A stretch of 64,000 nucleotides of DNA. Source: Fragilaria radians (lineage: Eukaryota; Bacillariophyta; Fragilariophyceae; Fragilariales; Fragilariaceae). Positions 1-11,500 of the stretch are shown here, piece after piece. Both the position numbers and the translations under genes were made by a program. How positions within the stretch are numbered: the first letter of the stretch is position 1; each line of letters begins with the position of its first letter. Location of the stretch: positions 105,396 to 169,395 of the forward strand of contig CAAAJI010000083.1 of NCBI GenBank assembly GCA_900642245.1. The letters run 5' to 3'. A model generated the notes under the pieces. The model searched no databases, had not been told where the DNA came from, and worked only from the letters and a program-made list of their open reading frames with translations.

Positions 1-414
1 AAATGATAGAAATGTCCCCGCCCCCCTCCAAATCTTTGCAAAGCAACTTAAAGATCAAGGACATACCACTTAATATAAAGAACCTAAAAGTAATCAATTG
101 TAGCCTAATCATTACTTCGACAAAATTTGAAAAGGAAAGGTTTCAAGCTTCACAGTTCATAAAAATAGCCTCATCGAATCAGGAAAACGACGTATTCTGG
201 TGATTTTTATTTATCTGCTTGTTCAAAGATAGAGAACTGTTGAAAAGCATTATTGATATCCCTATCTACAACAAATAGCGTTCTCGATTTTCCCGATAAA
301 TGCTCCCAAACGTGCAATCATAACTAGAATGTTGTTGCTTGAAGAAATTTAGACACTGTTCAGAATATTGGAAAAGATCTAAAGGTAGCTTTACACCTCC
401 TCGTGGGTTAGAAA
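1..414. other. 3' flank of the giant gene, no gene seen
   Basis: AT-rich DNA downstream of the stop codon of the minus-strand gene that ends at 415. A 66-codon open frame lies on the plus strand but has no recognisable composition or motif. I see nothing else here beyond probable 3' UTR and terminator sequence. Confidence 0.5.
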
Positions 415-3400
415 TCATGCAAGCGAAAAGGAATCCGCTCTCCGTTGAAGGCTATGGGTAAGCATCTCATCGCCATCTAAGATGGAAGCATCATTATGCT
501 TTCCCGCTAATATATCTGAATCATAGTTCATGACACCATTTTGAGATGGTCTAAAAATAGGAACAGTTTCTTTTGATTTACTACGTTTTCGAATGCGCAT
601 GACAACGATCGTAATTAATACCATAATTCCTGCAACACCTAGAACAATTCCTGCTACCACACCACCATGCGAAGCCGTTGCATTTTGAGAGATTTGGACT
701 CCGGTGCAAGCGTTGATACGATCCGCAGTGCCAATTTCGTCACAATTTATATCCAAGGCTGTGTACACTTTTGCGGTGGCTGCAAAAACAGTTATGGGAC
801 CGTCAATAACGGGCTTACGTTCGAACTGAAAGTCCATGTTATGATTGATTGAGTCGGCAGCGGCTCGATCGACATCTTGCACAAGGGGGAGGATCGCTCT
901 GGAGAATATATATCCATCGGCAAAGCTGGATTCCGAAGGTGCTGTTGATAGCTTGGAGTTGATTATCGAGTAATGGAGAACGGATTGAATAAGTGGCACC
1001 AATAATGCGGATTCAATGGAGCTTACTGTTCGCGAAACAGTACCACAACTGTTTGCCTCAACCTCACCTCTTCCTGTGTATAACAATGACAAAAGCTTCA
1101 CATTTATTTCTGAGAATCCTTCTTTACCACAAGTATCAAATTCAGCGCAGCGTTCTTTCGCTAAGGCGTAAAAAGATTGACCTCCATATTTCCCCCCTTC
1201 TTTGTTTCCCTCAATAGATCCGATTAATAATGCAGCAGCGCGATCCCAAGCTTCCCTTGCTCCGAGCATTCTACTGGCTTCACCTGATTGACATCCAAAT
1301 ATTGCATCGTGCATCGCTTGTAAGGCACCCATGTAGATAATCATGTATTGCATGGTATGAAAAACAATGGATGTCCGCTGCGCGTCCGAAGCTGTAGGTA
1401 GTTTAGACTTATCAAGAGCAGTCTTAATAATATTATCCGCATAGTTCTTATTTTCGAAGTATCTTACAAACGAATCAAATTGAGGGATAACTGATCGACC
1501 AGATGTCGATGCCATTTGATAAAGTGATAACATTTCAGGACCGCTGATTCCTTCCACAATGGCATGCTTTCCATAAGTGTAGAGGTCTTCGACCGCAGAA
1601 TATGCTCCCTTTTCCATGAGAATTCGTGTTTCGAGTATGTCAAGATCTAACTGTGCATACTCACGGACATCTGTGTTAGGAACATACCCTGCAAATGGAT
1701 CTTTCCTGGAAATATCCACACACAAATTGTCTGTTTCTGAAACATGTTGACCAACATCATCACAGGAAATGCCGAAACATTCATAAGAAGCCCGTAGTCG
1801 TTCCACGATTTCATCCACTTCAATAACGCTGTAATCCCCACTAATTAGCTTGATACTTAGGTATTCAAAGGTATCACGACTGCACGCCGCAATCAAAGGC
1901 ACAACCGCCTGTGCATAAAGCTTTACTCGAGGCTGATCGTTGACTCGAAGGTTATGAATTAAACTCTGCATCAACGGAATAGTCATTTGAGTCAATATTC
2001 GATAAATAATTTGGCGAAGGCGCACGTATGTATTTGGATTTGTTGTACATGCATCGGGGAAGGACAGCTCAATTTTTGCTTGGTTGAACAATCGTAGAAT
2101 ATTCACATTCGTTCGAGACTGTCCATTGACATTAATTTGAAACTTGTCACCCATTCTTTCAGCGAGAGCGTAAAACAAGTGTCCATTATCACCGTCTCCG
2201 GCTACTTGACCATCACCAATCCAATATGCAACTGCTTCATCGATCGAGTGAACACCATCTTCATCTGCTATAACCTTATTTTTGCAATTCTGTAGTGTCT
2301 CAAATAGTTGGTGGACTAAATACATCCATAAATTAAGAGCAACCATAGCTTCCCCAGCCAAGGTATTAGGCTCTCCGTAGTTGTCAAAAATATTCTGAAC
2401 AATAGAGTCTGCGTAAACGCGAACATCCGATCCGAGATACTTTCCATTTTCGTCTTCTAAACCATAGCAAAAGATATTAAATACTGGTTCCAATCCCATG
2501 GATCGCGTAGCTTCGGTACTAAACTTCTGCAATGTCCTATGTCCAATCTGAATCCCATCTTCGTTGTAAACCTTCGAATTCTCCCCTTCTTTATATATAT
2601 CTTTGGCAAGCTCTAATGAACCACTTTCTAAGGCTTCCATAATATCAACGACATCCTGAGCAATTTTGGCCCTGTCTTCAACATAAGTGGTAGTCGTATA
2701 AATTCCGTTGCCAAGATTAGTTGGCGTATCTGGAACTGGATTGACAACCTCTGTATTACACACATCAAGATCATTGTAACTCCCGATGTCATTACAAGCA
2801 ATACCCAACCCAGTGACAACAAATGTTATTGCTTCAAAAACAGCTTCGATACCGTCAGGAACTGAACTTTCGTTTGGATTAAAATCCAGGTTTCTGCTAA
2901 TTGTTTCAGCACTTGTGGAATTAATGGCATCGATTAGGGGAAGTATCGAATTAGCTAAAACAAATGCTGATGCCAGTGTGTACGTTTGATTGCCAGAGTC
3001 TAAATCACTGTTTACATCACCAAAGAAGAGAGTAGCTTCGATAATAGAGACAAGAAGTCCACTATCGATTTCTTCTTCGATTATGTTAAGTGCACCATCA
3101 CAATCATTGGAGTTAAGAAGGTCACGTCCACCTTGGAAAGCGCGTAATAACTGTAGATTTATTGATGCATCACCGTTGCTTTCACATGTAGAAAAAGCAC
3201 TGCATATTTCTTTCCCAAGCGAGTATAGAAGCGTACCATCCCATTCCTCATTCCCTCCAGCATCCACACCTTCTAGCGATCCCACAAATAGTGCGACACC
3301 TTCTTCCCAGTATGAAACGGATTCTGATCCAGATTTGCATTCCTTAACTGATAAATGAAGCCTTTCTAATACGGCCATGAACGTAACTTGGGCTTGCAGA

Positions 3401-6400
3401 ATTCTTGTAACAGCCTCCGCAGCTTGAGCTCTATCGGCTTCTACATAACTTCCAACTCTTCGGATAGCAGCCTGAACGGCGTCGTCAGCATACTTTTCAG
3501 TTCCGAAATATTGCGAGAAAGTTTCAAACTGAGGAACTAAAGTTCGTCTTGGGCTGGTAGCTAAATTACTCAGAGAATTGAGTGCTTCCCCTCCACGGCT
3601 GTTGTAACCATTCACGTAATAATCCATCGCAGCTCCATAGGCTTTCGTTTCCATGAATATTTCAATCTGAAGGATATCGAGATCGATTCTTGACAATTCA
3701 TAAACGTCATTGATTGGCTCAAAGCCAGCGAGTTTTCCATTGGATGACTTTGCTTCCGGGCAGACGTTCTGCAGTAGCTCAAGTACAGAGCCAGATGGAT
3801 TAGAGTTTCCTTTTAGATCGTCACATGTAATTCTAAGACAGGAATTAAATTTTCGCATCTCCTCATAAAAAATGTCGTCAAGAGCGCTTGAATCAAATGG
3901 AGAATCTGACACCAATGTATCTCGAAGTCCAATGAAGTCAGAGGAACCACAACCTACAGCTTGAGGTACGACCGAGAGTGCATACAATTCTATGCGATTT
4001 TGATCACCTTGGTCAATGTAGTAAATAAGTTTCTGAATCAACGGTATTGTCATTAATCGAAGAACATCTGCCAAAATTACTTTCAACTTTAGAAAGCTTT
4101 CTGAATCATCGTTACAAGCGTTTGCGACCTTTTGAAACTCTACGAAGGCATCCAAGATTTCTGTGTTCACGCTCGCCTCTCCTGATTCTAACCCGAGAAA
4201 CTGAGCAGCCTCTTGTGCTTTGTGGTACATCATGTATCCCGTATCGAAATCTGATGCCACTTGCTCAGATCCTATCCACAATGCCACTGCCCTGTCAATT
4301 GAAGTGACGGCAAGTTCTTCGCTACCCTCATCCTGACAATAATCGACTGCGTTGTACAATTCGTGACACATTTCCATCCAAACGTTCATTACCACCGCAG
4401 TTTCGGCAGCGAGAGATACGTCCTTGGCAACAGCAAGCGCTTTCTGAACAACAATATCCCCAAACGCAGAATCCATAGGATTAAAATCGGCTGTGCCAAT
4501 TGTATCAAATACTGATTCATCTAAGAGAGCCCATCGATAAAGATTAAACATAGGATCTTGATCCATGTCATCTGCAGCTGTACGACTAAGGGCTGCTAGA
4601 CTCACAATACGATCTCCACCTGACACAAAGGCGTTTCCACCTTCAATGTAAGTTGAGTTTGCTTCTGTTGCAGAATCTTTAGAGATCATATCTTTCACGT
4701 CTAAGGCAAGGTTCGCTACAATTGTCACATCATTTTCAAAAGTGTATCTTCCGAGTCCAAGATCCGTAGGTGGCGTTGGTTGAGCCATTCCAGGAGTTGG
4801 ACTGGGAGTTGGAATGTATGAAGGGTTCATTTCTCCTTGGTCTGAAGGAGTTGTTGCTGGATTCGAGGATATCGTAGGACTAACTGAATCTGCATATTCA
4901 CACACATCCGCATAAGTTCCATTTGCAAAGCTACCAATACTTGGGCATTGACCTCTGACTCGAGGCGTAGACATTTTTGGTATGGCTTCTCTGAGCGTCA
5001 AAAACACAGTATTGGCTCCGTTTATCATTGGAGTGTCAACGACGCTCAACTTAAAGTTTTCGCTTATCGTATCCGCGATTGTATTGTCAACGGCATTAAT
5101 GAGTGGCAAAATTGAGTTAGCAAATGCAGTACCCGCGCCTATAGTGCCGTTTTGTGAACCCTGGGGTAGCCCATCATTTAAAACCGCGTAATACAAAGTC
5201 CCCTGAATCAAGGGAACAAGTAGTGACGGAGTGATGACATCAAGGAGAATTTTTTCCGCGGAATCGCAAGAGCTTTGAGTGAGCTGTATACTTGCATCAA
5301 TGAAGGCTTGAATGATAACTTCATTCGAAAGGGCAATGCCATTGTCACAAACCCCGAAAGGATTGCAAAACTCCTGCGCAACGTTAAAAAGCAACTGTCC
5401 GCCATCTCTGCCCGCAGCAGACTGTCCTTCAATTGATCCGACATAGAACGCAACTGCTTGATCGAGTAACTGTACTGCCGCATTTGTACCTACTTCATCA
5501 CCACTTATGTTGCAAACAGCAATGGCAGAAAAAGACTTTTCCAAGACAGCCATATACATAATTACATTTGTCAGGGTTCTCGTGACAGCCTCTGTGATCT
5601 GATCTGCACTTGCTCCTATAAATTCATTTTTGCGTTCCAAAATGTTCAAAATCATGGTGTCGCCATAGTTATCATCTGATCCGTAGTATTCCGAAAAGAG
5701 ATCGAATTGAGTTGTTACATTTTTTCGATGAGTCGAAGTAGCAAGATTTTGTAAAGATAGAAAAGTATCCACAACCACTGAATTGTAACCATATTGATAA
5801 TAGTCAATGGCCGCATCGTATGCTTTTGCTTTTGTTAGAATTCGTATTTGCTCAATGTCTCTATCGATTCTCGAATCCTAAGGCGATATAAAAGGGTTTG
5901 TAAAAAGTTTGAAGCAAACTTGAATAACCGCATTACATGACTTACAGATATGACATTGAAATTGAGAGGATAACCGGCAAGTGCAACGGACTCAACATTT
6001 ATTTCATCATTACATTGGGGTACGATTCCCGATTTGTAGTCCCCAACCAATTTACAATCGATTTCCAAACAGGAGTAAATACTCTGTATTAACGCTATGG
6101 CCTCGTCTTCTTCAAAATCTTGAAAGTCATCACGTACAAAAAGATCCAACATTTTTGAGTAAGCCGTAGGGTCACATGCTTCAACGCGTGGTCCAATAGC
6201 GAGAGCATACATTTCAATGTAGTCAGACGTCTTTCCATTTGCCTCTTCCATTATATGATGAATCAGCATTTGTACAAGCGGAATAGTCATATATCCTATA
6301 CCCCGTCGGACCAATGCACGAAAATCACCATATGCCCTAGAATTTGAATTACAATCACCTATTTCGATAGCAAGCTTGAATTCCAAGAATAATTCGAGCA

Positions 6401-7250
6401 TTTTTTTATTCACCAAAGATTTCCCCTCCTCTTCTTGACTAAAGAAGGCTGCCGCACGTTCGGCTAGATTGTAGAACATGTTTCCCGTATCATTATCATT
6501 AGCCTCTTGGCCGGTTCCTATCCAAAGTGCCGCTGCAATGTCTAGGGCTTTGATCATGTCATCTTCAGAATTGTCATCGCTACGTTTACAGGCACGTGCA
6601 ATATCATACAATTGGTGCACAATATACATCCAAATATTCAGTGCGACTATTGCCTCGGGTACTGGCTCTAATTTGTTGCTCAAGAATAAGTCTTCCACTA
6701 ATGTGTTAGCATATTCATTAGCTGGGTGTTCGTCGAATAGGCCTTCTTCTTCCCCCTCTACAAATGACCCGATTTGTAAGAAACCATGACGAAAGAAGCT
6801 ATACATCGCATCTTCGCCCATAACATCGAAAGAATCTAGGCTTAGCCTTGCCAACGTTCTATTCTTGATATTTCCATCTGTGTCGTTGTAAGTTGCATAT
6901 CTCCCCTTTCGATACAGCACAAGAGCATTTTAAGATATCTAAGCCACTTATTGAATAATAATCAATCAAATGATCTACTTACCTTTTGATAGATGTCTAA
7001 TTTTTCTTCCGCAGTTACAGCCTCTCGAATAGCACCTAGATCCAAAGCGAGATCGGCCCTACAAATGATGGTAAATGTAAAAATCAAAATGAGAGAGATT
7101 CCAGTGATAAGGAAATGTTTCCTGGTCACGATCTACTTACCATTGTGCAACATCGCCAAAGGATTCGTATTGACCACCAGCTAATGGTGTGGGTGCAGAA
7201 ACAGAACACATCCACGACGACACGAATATTTGAAATGACAGGAGTTTCAT
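415..7250 (-). CDS. Giant secreted type I membrane protein with six FEA1/phytotransferrin-like units
   Basis: I join four exons: 7250-7141, 7058-6983, 6905-5946 and 5877-415 (introns of 82, 77 and 68 bases, all GT-AG), giving 2202 residues. Each junction keeps frame, and the second and third restore the internal repeat exactly. The protein starts with a signal peptide (MKLLSFQIFVSSWMCSVSA). Six repeated units follow, with a G(S/T/D)xE/Q core near residues 188, 528, 917, 1247, 1602 and 1934. Units 2, 4 and 6 read (V/I)GSxEG followed by a glycine-rich loop, Y/F-x-(L/V)-(A/G) and C-x-x-F-x-x-C. Units 1, 3 and 5 have GTGQ, GSEQ or GDGQ instead. The protein is thus three tandem two-unit modules, with a Pro/Thr linker after the first. 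One membrane helix lies near 2121-2141, followed by a basic stop-transfer stretch and a cytoplasmic tail of about 60 residues. The core resembles the FEA1 domain of algal iron-assimilation proteins such as phytotransferrin (ISIP2A). That assignment rests on recall of the motif and needs a profile search. Confidence 0.6.
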
Positions 7251-7583
7251 AATTGATCTAGTCTAATAGATATTTCTTCAAAATATATAACAATTCGATT
7301 ACTTTGAGAAATATTTTTGGTAGCCAATATTCAATGAAGAAGACCTTTCGTTCCAAACTTGCAAGGTTTGAATGAAGGGAAGAATGAAGAAACGAAATAT
7401 TAATGACTATACAATTTAATAACTCCCGTTAACTAAATTTTGGTATGACCACTCTTTTTTTGCACCTCGAACCGAAACATTGTACTGGAGTACTCGCATG
7501 AAAATTATTTTTGTTCAGTCGATTCGATTGACCATGGGTAAATTTTCTTTATCAAATAAAAAAGCCATTTTCTTCATCAATTA
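7251..7583. promoter_or_regulatory. Intergenic region upstream of the giant gene
   Basis: 333 bases between the start codon of the giant membrane protein gene and the stop codon of the next minus-strand gene. It must hold the 5' UTR and core promoter of the former. It is AT-rich, and I see no clear conserved element. Confidence 0.4.
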
Positions 7584-8507
7584 TCACTTTGTTAGTTGGT
7601 ATCCTTTGACAGCTGTGGGCATAGACATCCAAATTCCTGAACTTTCATCCCATTTCTCATCGTCTAAACTGACTCCATCCACAATTAATTCTGCTTCAAT
7701 CATGGAAGGCTTTAAATTATTTTTTAAATGACTGTAAATTGAAAAGTTGCGGCGAACGATGTACTTCGTAGAATTCTTACTATTCGAGTAGAAGGAATCC
7801 AATGTGGTTCTTGGTACCCAAAACGAGATTTGGCCTTGATAACATGATGCACCGTATGATGGAGTCGCCATCCATTTTGATACTTCTGAATCATCGTTGA
7901 TTGAATTTAAAAAAGAGGCGAGAAGCCTTCTAGAGATGGAATGCTTTTGAACTTTTCGTCCCTCTACAGATTCGATCGAAGTACTCCATGTTCCCACTGA
8001 ATTATCAAGATCACATCCACAGTCATTATCACTAATCTCATGATCCTGCCCAAGACCGCTCAAATAGATAACATATTGCTCACGTGGGCGGGACCACCAT
8101 TGTCCAAAAGTAATAAGAACAGCTCCAATTTGGTCTGCAAAATCACTTTCCATTACTTCTTCCCACTGCTCCTCTAGTTGGTGCAAAAGTCCGCCACATT
8201 TGATGGAAGCCCTTTCTTCACGGGGTATACTAATCGATTTCGAGGTGTCTTGTTGGTGAGAATTCATTAGATCCGATACCGAAGATGGAATCACACCACG
8301 AGTGTACAGCAAATAATGAAAGAAAGAACCCACGCAAATTTGTGCAAGATAGCTGCGAGGTTGACGTTCGCGAACAACACTTGGAATGCTGATTTCAACT
8401 CTCATATTAGGTGGATCTATTGGCATTAATCTCTTCCGCATATAAGAAGGCTGACGCTTGTAGGTCCGAAGCTCCATATCGTTTTCATTAGAAGATGTAG
8501 CATACAT
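7584..8507 (-). CDS. p31comet/MAD2L1BP-like HORMA protein (tentative)
   Basis: The frame is open upstream through a GTG, but the first ATG is at 8507, giving 307 residues. Members of the p31comet family bind MAD2 and, with TRIP13, dismantle the mitotic checkpoint complex. The similarity I see is in the first half: a hydrophobic helix followed by a Leu-rich segment and a Pro (SFFHYLLYTRGVIPSS), like the p31comet core helix. A strand pair follows (GAVLITFGQWWSRPREQYVI), like the family motif in which a hydrophobic strand and Gly-Pro turn lead into a K/R-E-x-Y strand. Late in the protein, SFWVPRTTL and the C-terminal strands fit a HORMA seat-belt region but are not diagnostic. The neighbours give no functional hint. 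The alternative is an unrelated hypothetical protein. HORMA-fold prediction or a profile search against MAD2L1BP would decide. Confidence 0.45.
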   Translation of the reverse strand: MYATSSNENDMELRTYKRQPSYMRKRLMPIDPPNMRVEISIPSVVRERQPRSYLAQICVGSFFHYLLYTRGVIPSSVSDLMNSHQQDTSKSISIPREERASIKCGGLLHQLEEQWEEVMESDFADQIGAVLITFGQWWSRPREQYVIYLSGLGQDHEISDNDCGCDLDNSVGTWSTSIESVEGRKVQKHSISRRLLASFLNSINDDSEVSKWMATPSYGASCYQGQISFWVPRTTLDSFYSNSKNSTKYIVRRNFSIYSHLKNNLKPSMIEAELIVDGVSLDDEKWDESSGIWMSMPTAVKGYQLTK

Positions 8508-11500
8508 TGCAGAGCTGAAGTCCTTGATGAAACCCACTTGTATGGTTGCTGGTACTTTATGGAATTAACGTCTCTCCGCAGAATAAGTACGATCTCGCTT
8601 ACGATAAGACATATGCAATTAGGAAAGATCCCTTCATAGCTTCTTAGTACTTAATTTCTTCGACCATCCCAAAAAGTTGAAATATTTATTCGTCGTCCAA
8701 GATGTGTAAGATTAGTATCGCTTGATAAAAAAAGCAGACACAATGGAATCGAACAAGACTGAAAATTTGGATTTTATATGAATGACGTGGAAAATCACAA
8801 ATCGAAATGATCCTAATCATATAATTCCTGAAAACACGATGAGAACACAACATTTTAATTAGTGACCCAATATGGATTGGTGACATCTTTTAGAATTCTT
8901 TGGGATCCAAGTGAAAGATTTCAGGCGATCTGGCCGTCAGCCGAATGAAATTTTTGCGGAACGGGTTGTCCGGCCTTGTTTTTACCTGTAACCCTTTGAA
9001 CTACATTTGCTGCTCGTATCCTACTCGAGTGAACGAGTACGGGTACTGAGTCTCGCTACTACGACAGAGTACTTGTTTCGTAGATCCATTCAATATTCAT
9101 CCAATTTACACTTGCAAATAATATTGCATCATTGTAGTCTATAGTGGAAAGCTCTTACTAGCAATATTGAAGTGAGCTAAAGTGAAACATTTGCTCACAG
9201 CATTAAAAATAGAAATAACTGTATTTCCTTGAATTGTGAAATATCTTTTGTCTTTAGCGGGATAAAATTACATGGCCTAAATTCTAATTTATACCTCAGA
9301 TTCGAACCACCTTTGTGCACTTGAGTGCCCAATATCCCATAAGAATAATTTATGTTTGCTCAACAGTTATTATAAACAAACAAAAAAGTTGCAAGGAATA
9401 AAGCTTACAAACTGAAAAATGATATTTTAGCCTACCCTTGGTTGTAAAAATTGTATTGTGTCGCAAAGCATACTCCCATTCCAAATTCGCCCAAAAGTCT
9501 AAACTGGAATCTGGTTGAGACTTTTCCTTTTAAACCATTATCAAATAAATCAATTTTCATTGCAAAGATATAAGGTATATGTTGCAGCACGTAAAGCAGA
9601 TTTCTTAAGACTATATAGAACTTGGACCGCAGGTGTATTGAAATGAAAATTGCTAAATATATACATCGGTGCATTTGCGTATTAATCAACAAAAGATACT
9701 TCATATCTATTTGGCCAAATCGATTAAACTATATCACAACTTACAAGTGGCTTAAACAACATTTATTTTACAAATCAGCAATACAGTTCCATTTTACCTT
9801 GATGACACACACTTCAAATTGCACATTTATTTAACACTAAAGTTTGAATCATGAGGAAATCAATACCTCGAGCTGTAGATATGACATCTCTTTGTAGTTG
9901 CAACTTCACAAGATTCAAATTTCTGTAATTTGGTATGTTTTCACATACTGGTATGCTAAAATTGTTTGGACCTAAAAAGATACATTGAAATCACATCAAT
10001 CTTGCATATTATCTTAAAATTGACAAACCATTATAGCAAAATAGTTTTCATTACTCAACCCACTCATTCCAACATTCAAGATGCTTTACAGAAAAGTACT
10101 TGTTATGATCATATCGTTAATATTCAAACCTGCGTGGCAAGCAAGCGCCAACTACAATCACTTATATTTAAAAAATAACTCAGTTCAGATAACAGTGGAT
10201 ATCACTTTCCTCTGTTGAATCAGATAATATATCATTTGGACTCTCTTTAATGACATCACCTTTAAGTTTTCCAGAAAACTTACTTCTTTTATGTTATAAG
10301 AATTCATTCATGAAATACCTTAGAGATAGACATAATTGTGAGTAATCAGAAATGAATACCGTCAAAATGGGAGTGAATTTGTTGTTGTGATGATTTTGGT
10401 AGTGAAGATGATAACTTCATGTTCTGATATAAAGTTTCGAGTATTATCAATGACTTCTCCGGATAAATCAACGATAGTCTCCTACTACCATTAATTTTGC
10501 AGATTGGAGTAAAAGGAACCGGTTATACCTCTATATCAACAGTGAATAATGTCACGGATGTGTAAGACTGTGAAGTGGAATCTTAAGTAGTTAGATAAAC
10601 AAAACAAAAAAAGATTATACCTCAAAAGATAAAGTTTTGCTGATCTTTTGAATACACTCTTCAGTATTGACAGGGCTTTCATAAATAATTTTTGCAATAG
10701 AATCGTTGCTTGCCAATTAGATTGTCAAACGCAAAACAACAATTTTTGCCTTTTGGAAAGATACACAGGTACATGAGCATTTGTGAGTTAGGAGCTCATT
10801 CCATTCTATCAACAATTCCATATTTTTCCATGTAACCGAATAAAATAGTTTAAGACAAACGATTGTTGAATGTATGTCAAATATAAAGCATGATGTAACG
10901 CATGACACACAGTCTAAGCCTTCAAGAATCAAGGCTCCATATCAATGGGTATTTGTGATGAAAAAATTTGCCTTGGGCAGGAAAATGGACAATAGTCTAT
11001 TTGTTATACTGCATCATATCCTACATCTGTACATTCCCTGATGATTGAATGAATAGATTTTATTTTAAAGCTAGGCATGAATAGTTAGAAATTAAGTGAC
11101 AAAGAATGATTTTATGTTATAAAAAATAATCACATAATACGATGGAAGGATGAAGAAAAGTAACTTGTCAAAAATAGTGACGTTAACTCCTAGCAAAGAG
11201 GTTGGCATATTCTTAGTTAGCAGCACAGACATACGACTAGACGATTTGCAGGGGACGAAGAAGCGCGTAACGATGGAACACTGGGCAACACGAATCAAAG
11301 GATTTGGGTATTGAGGAAGCAAGATATTCAGAGAATTATTCGATAATCTACATCACCGTGAATAATGTTGGAAAATTCTTGGTAGTACACCATTGAGCTT
11401 TGATATTTGGCAATGGCATAGTTTTTTATCGGATTCATAAAGCAGTACATGAAAGGAGAAAGTTTCAAAATCAATTTTGTATTTAAAAACTGAAAGCATC

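Noticed and set aside
2990..3358. A plus-strand 122-codon frame inside the giant gene
   Set aside because: It is a shadow of the repeat-containing minus-strand frame, with Ser/Pro-rich composition and no motif of its own.
9290..9320. GGTTCGAATCT on the minus strand, a B-box-like sequence of a tRNA gene
   Set aside because: The flanking bases do not form a T-stem, and no matching A box or acceptor stem lies at the right distance.
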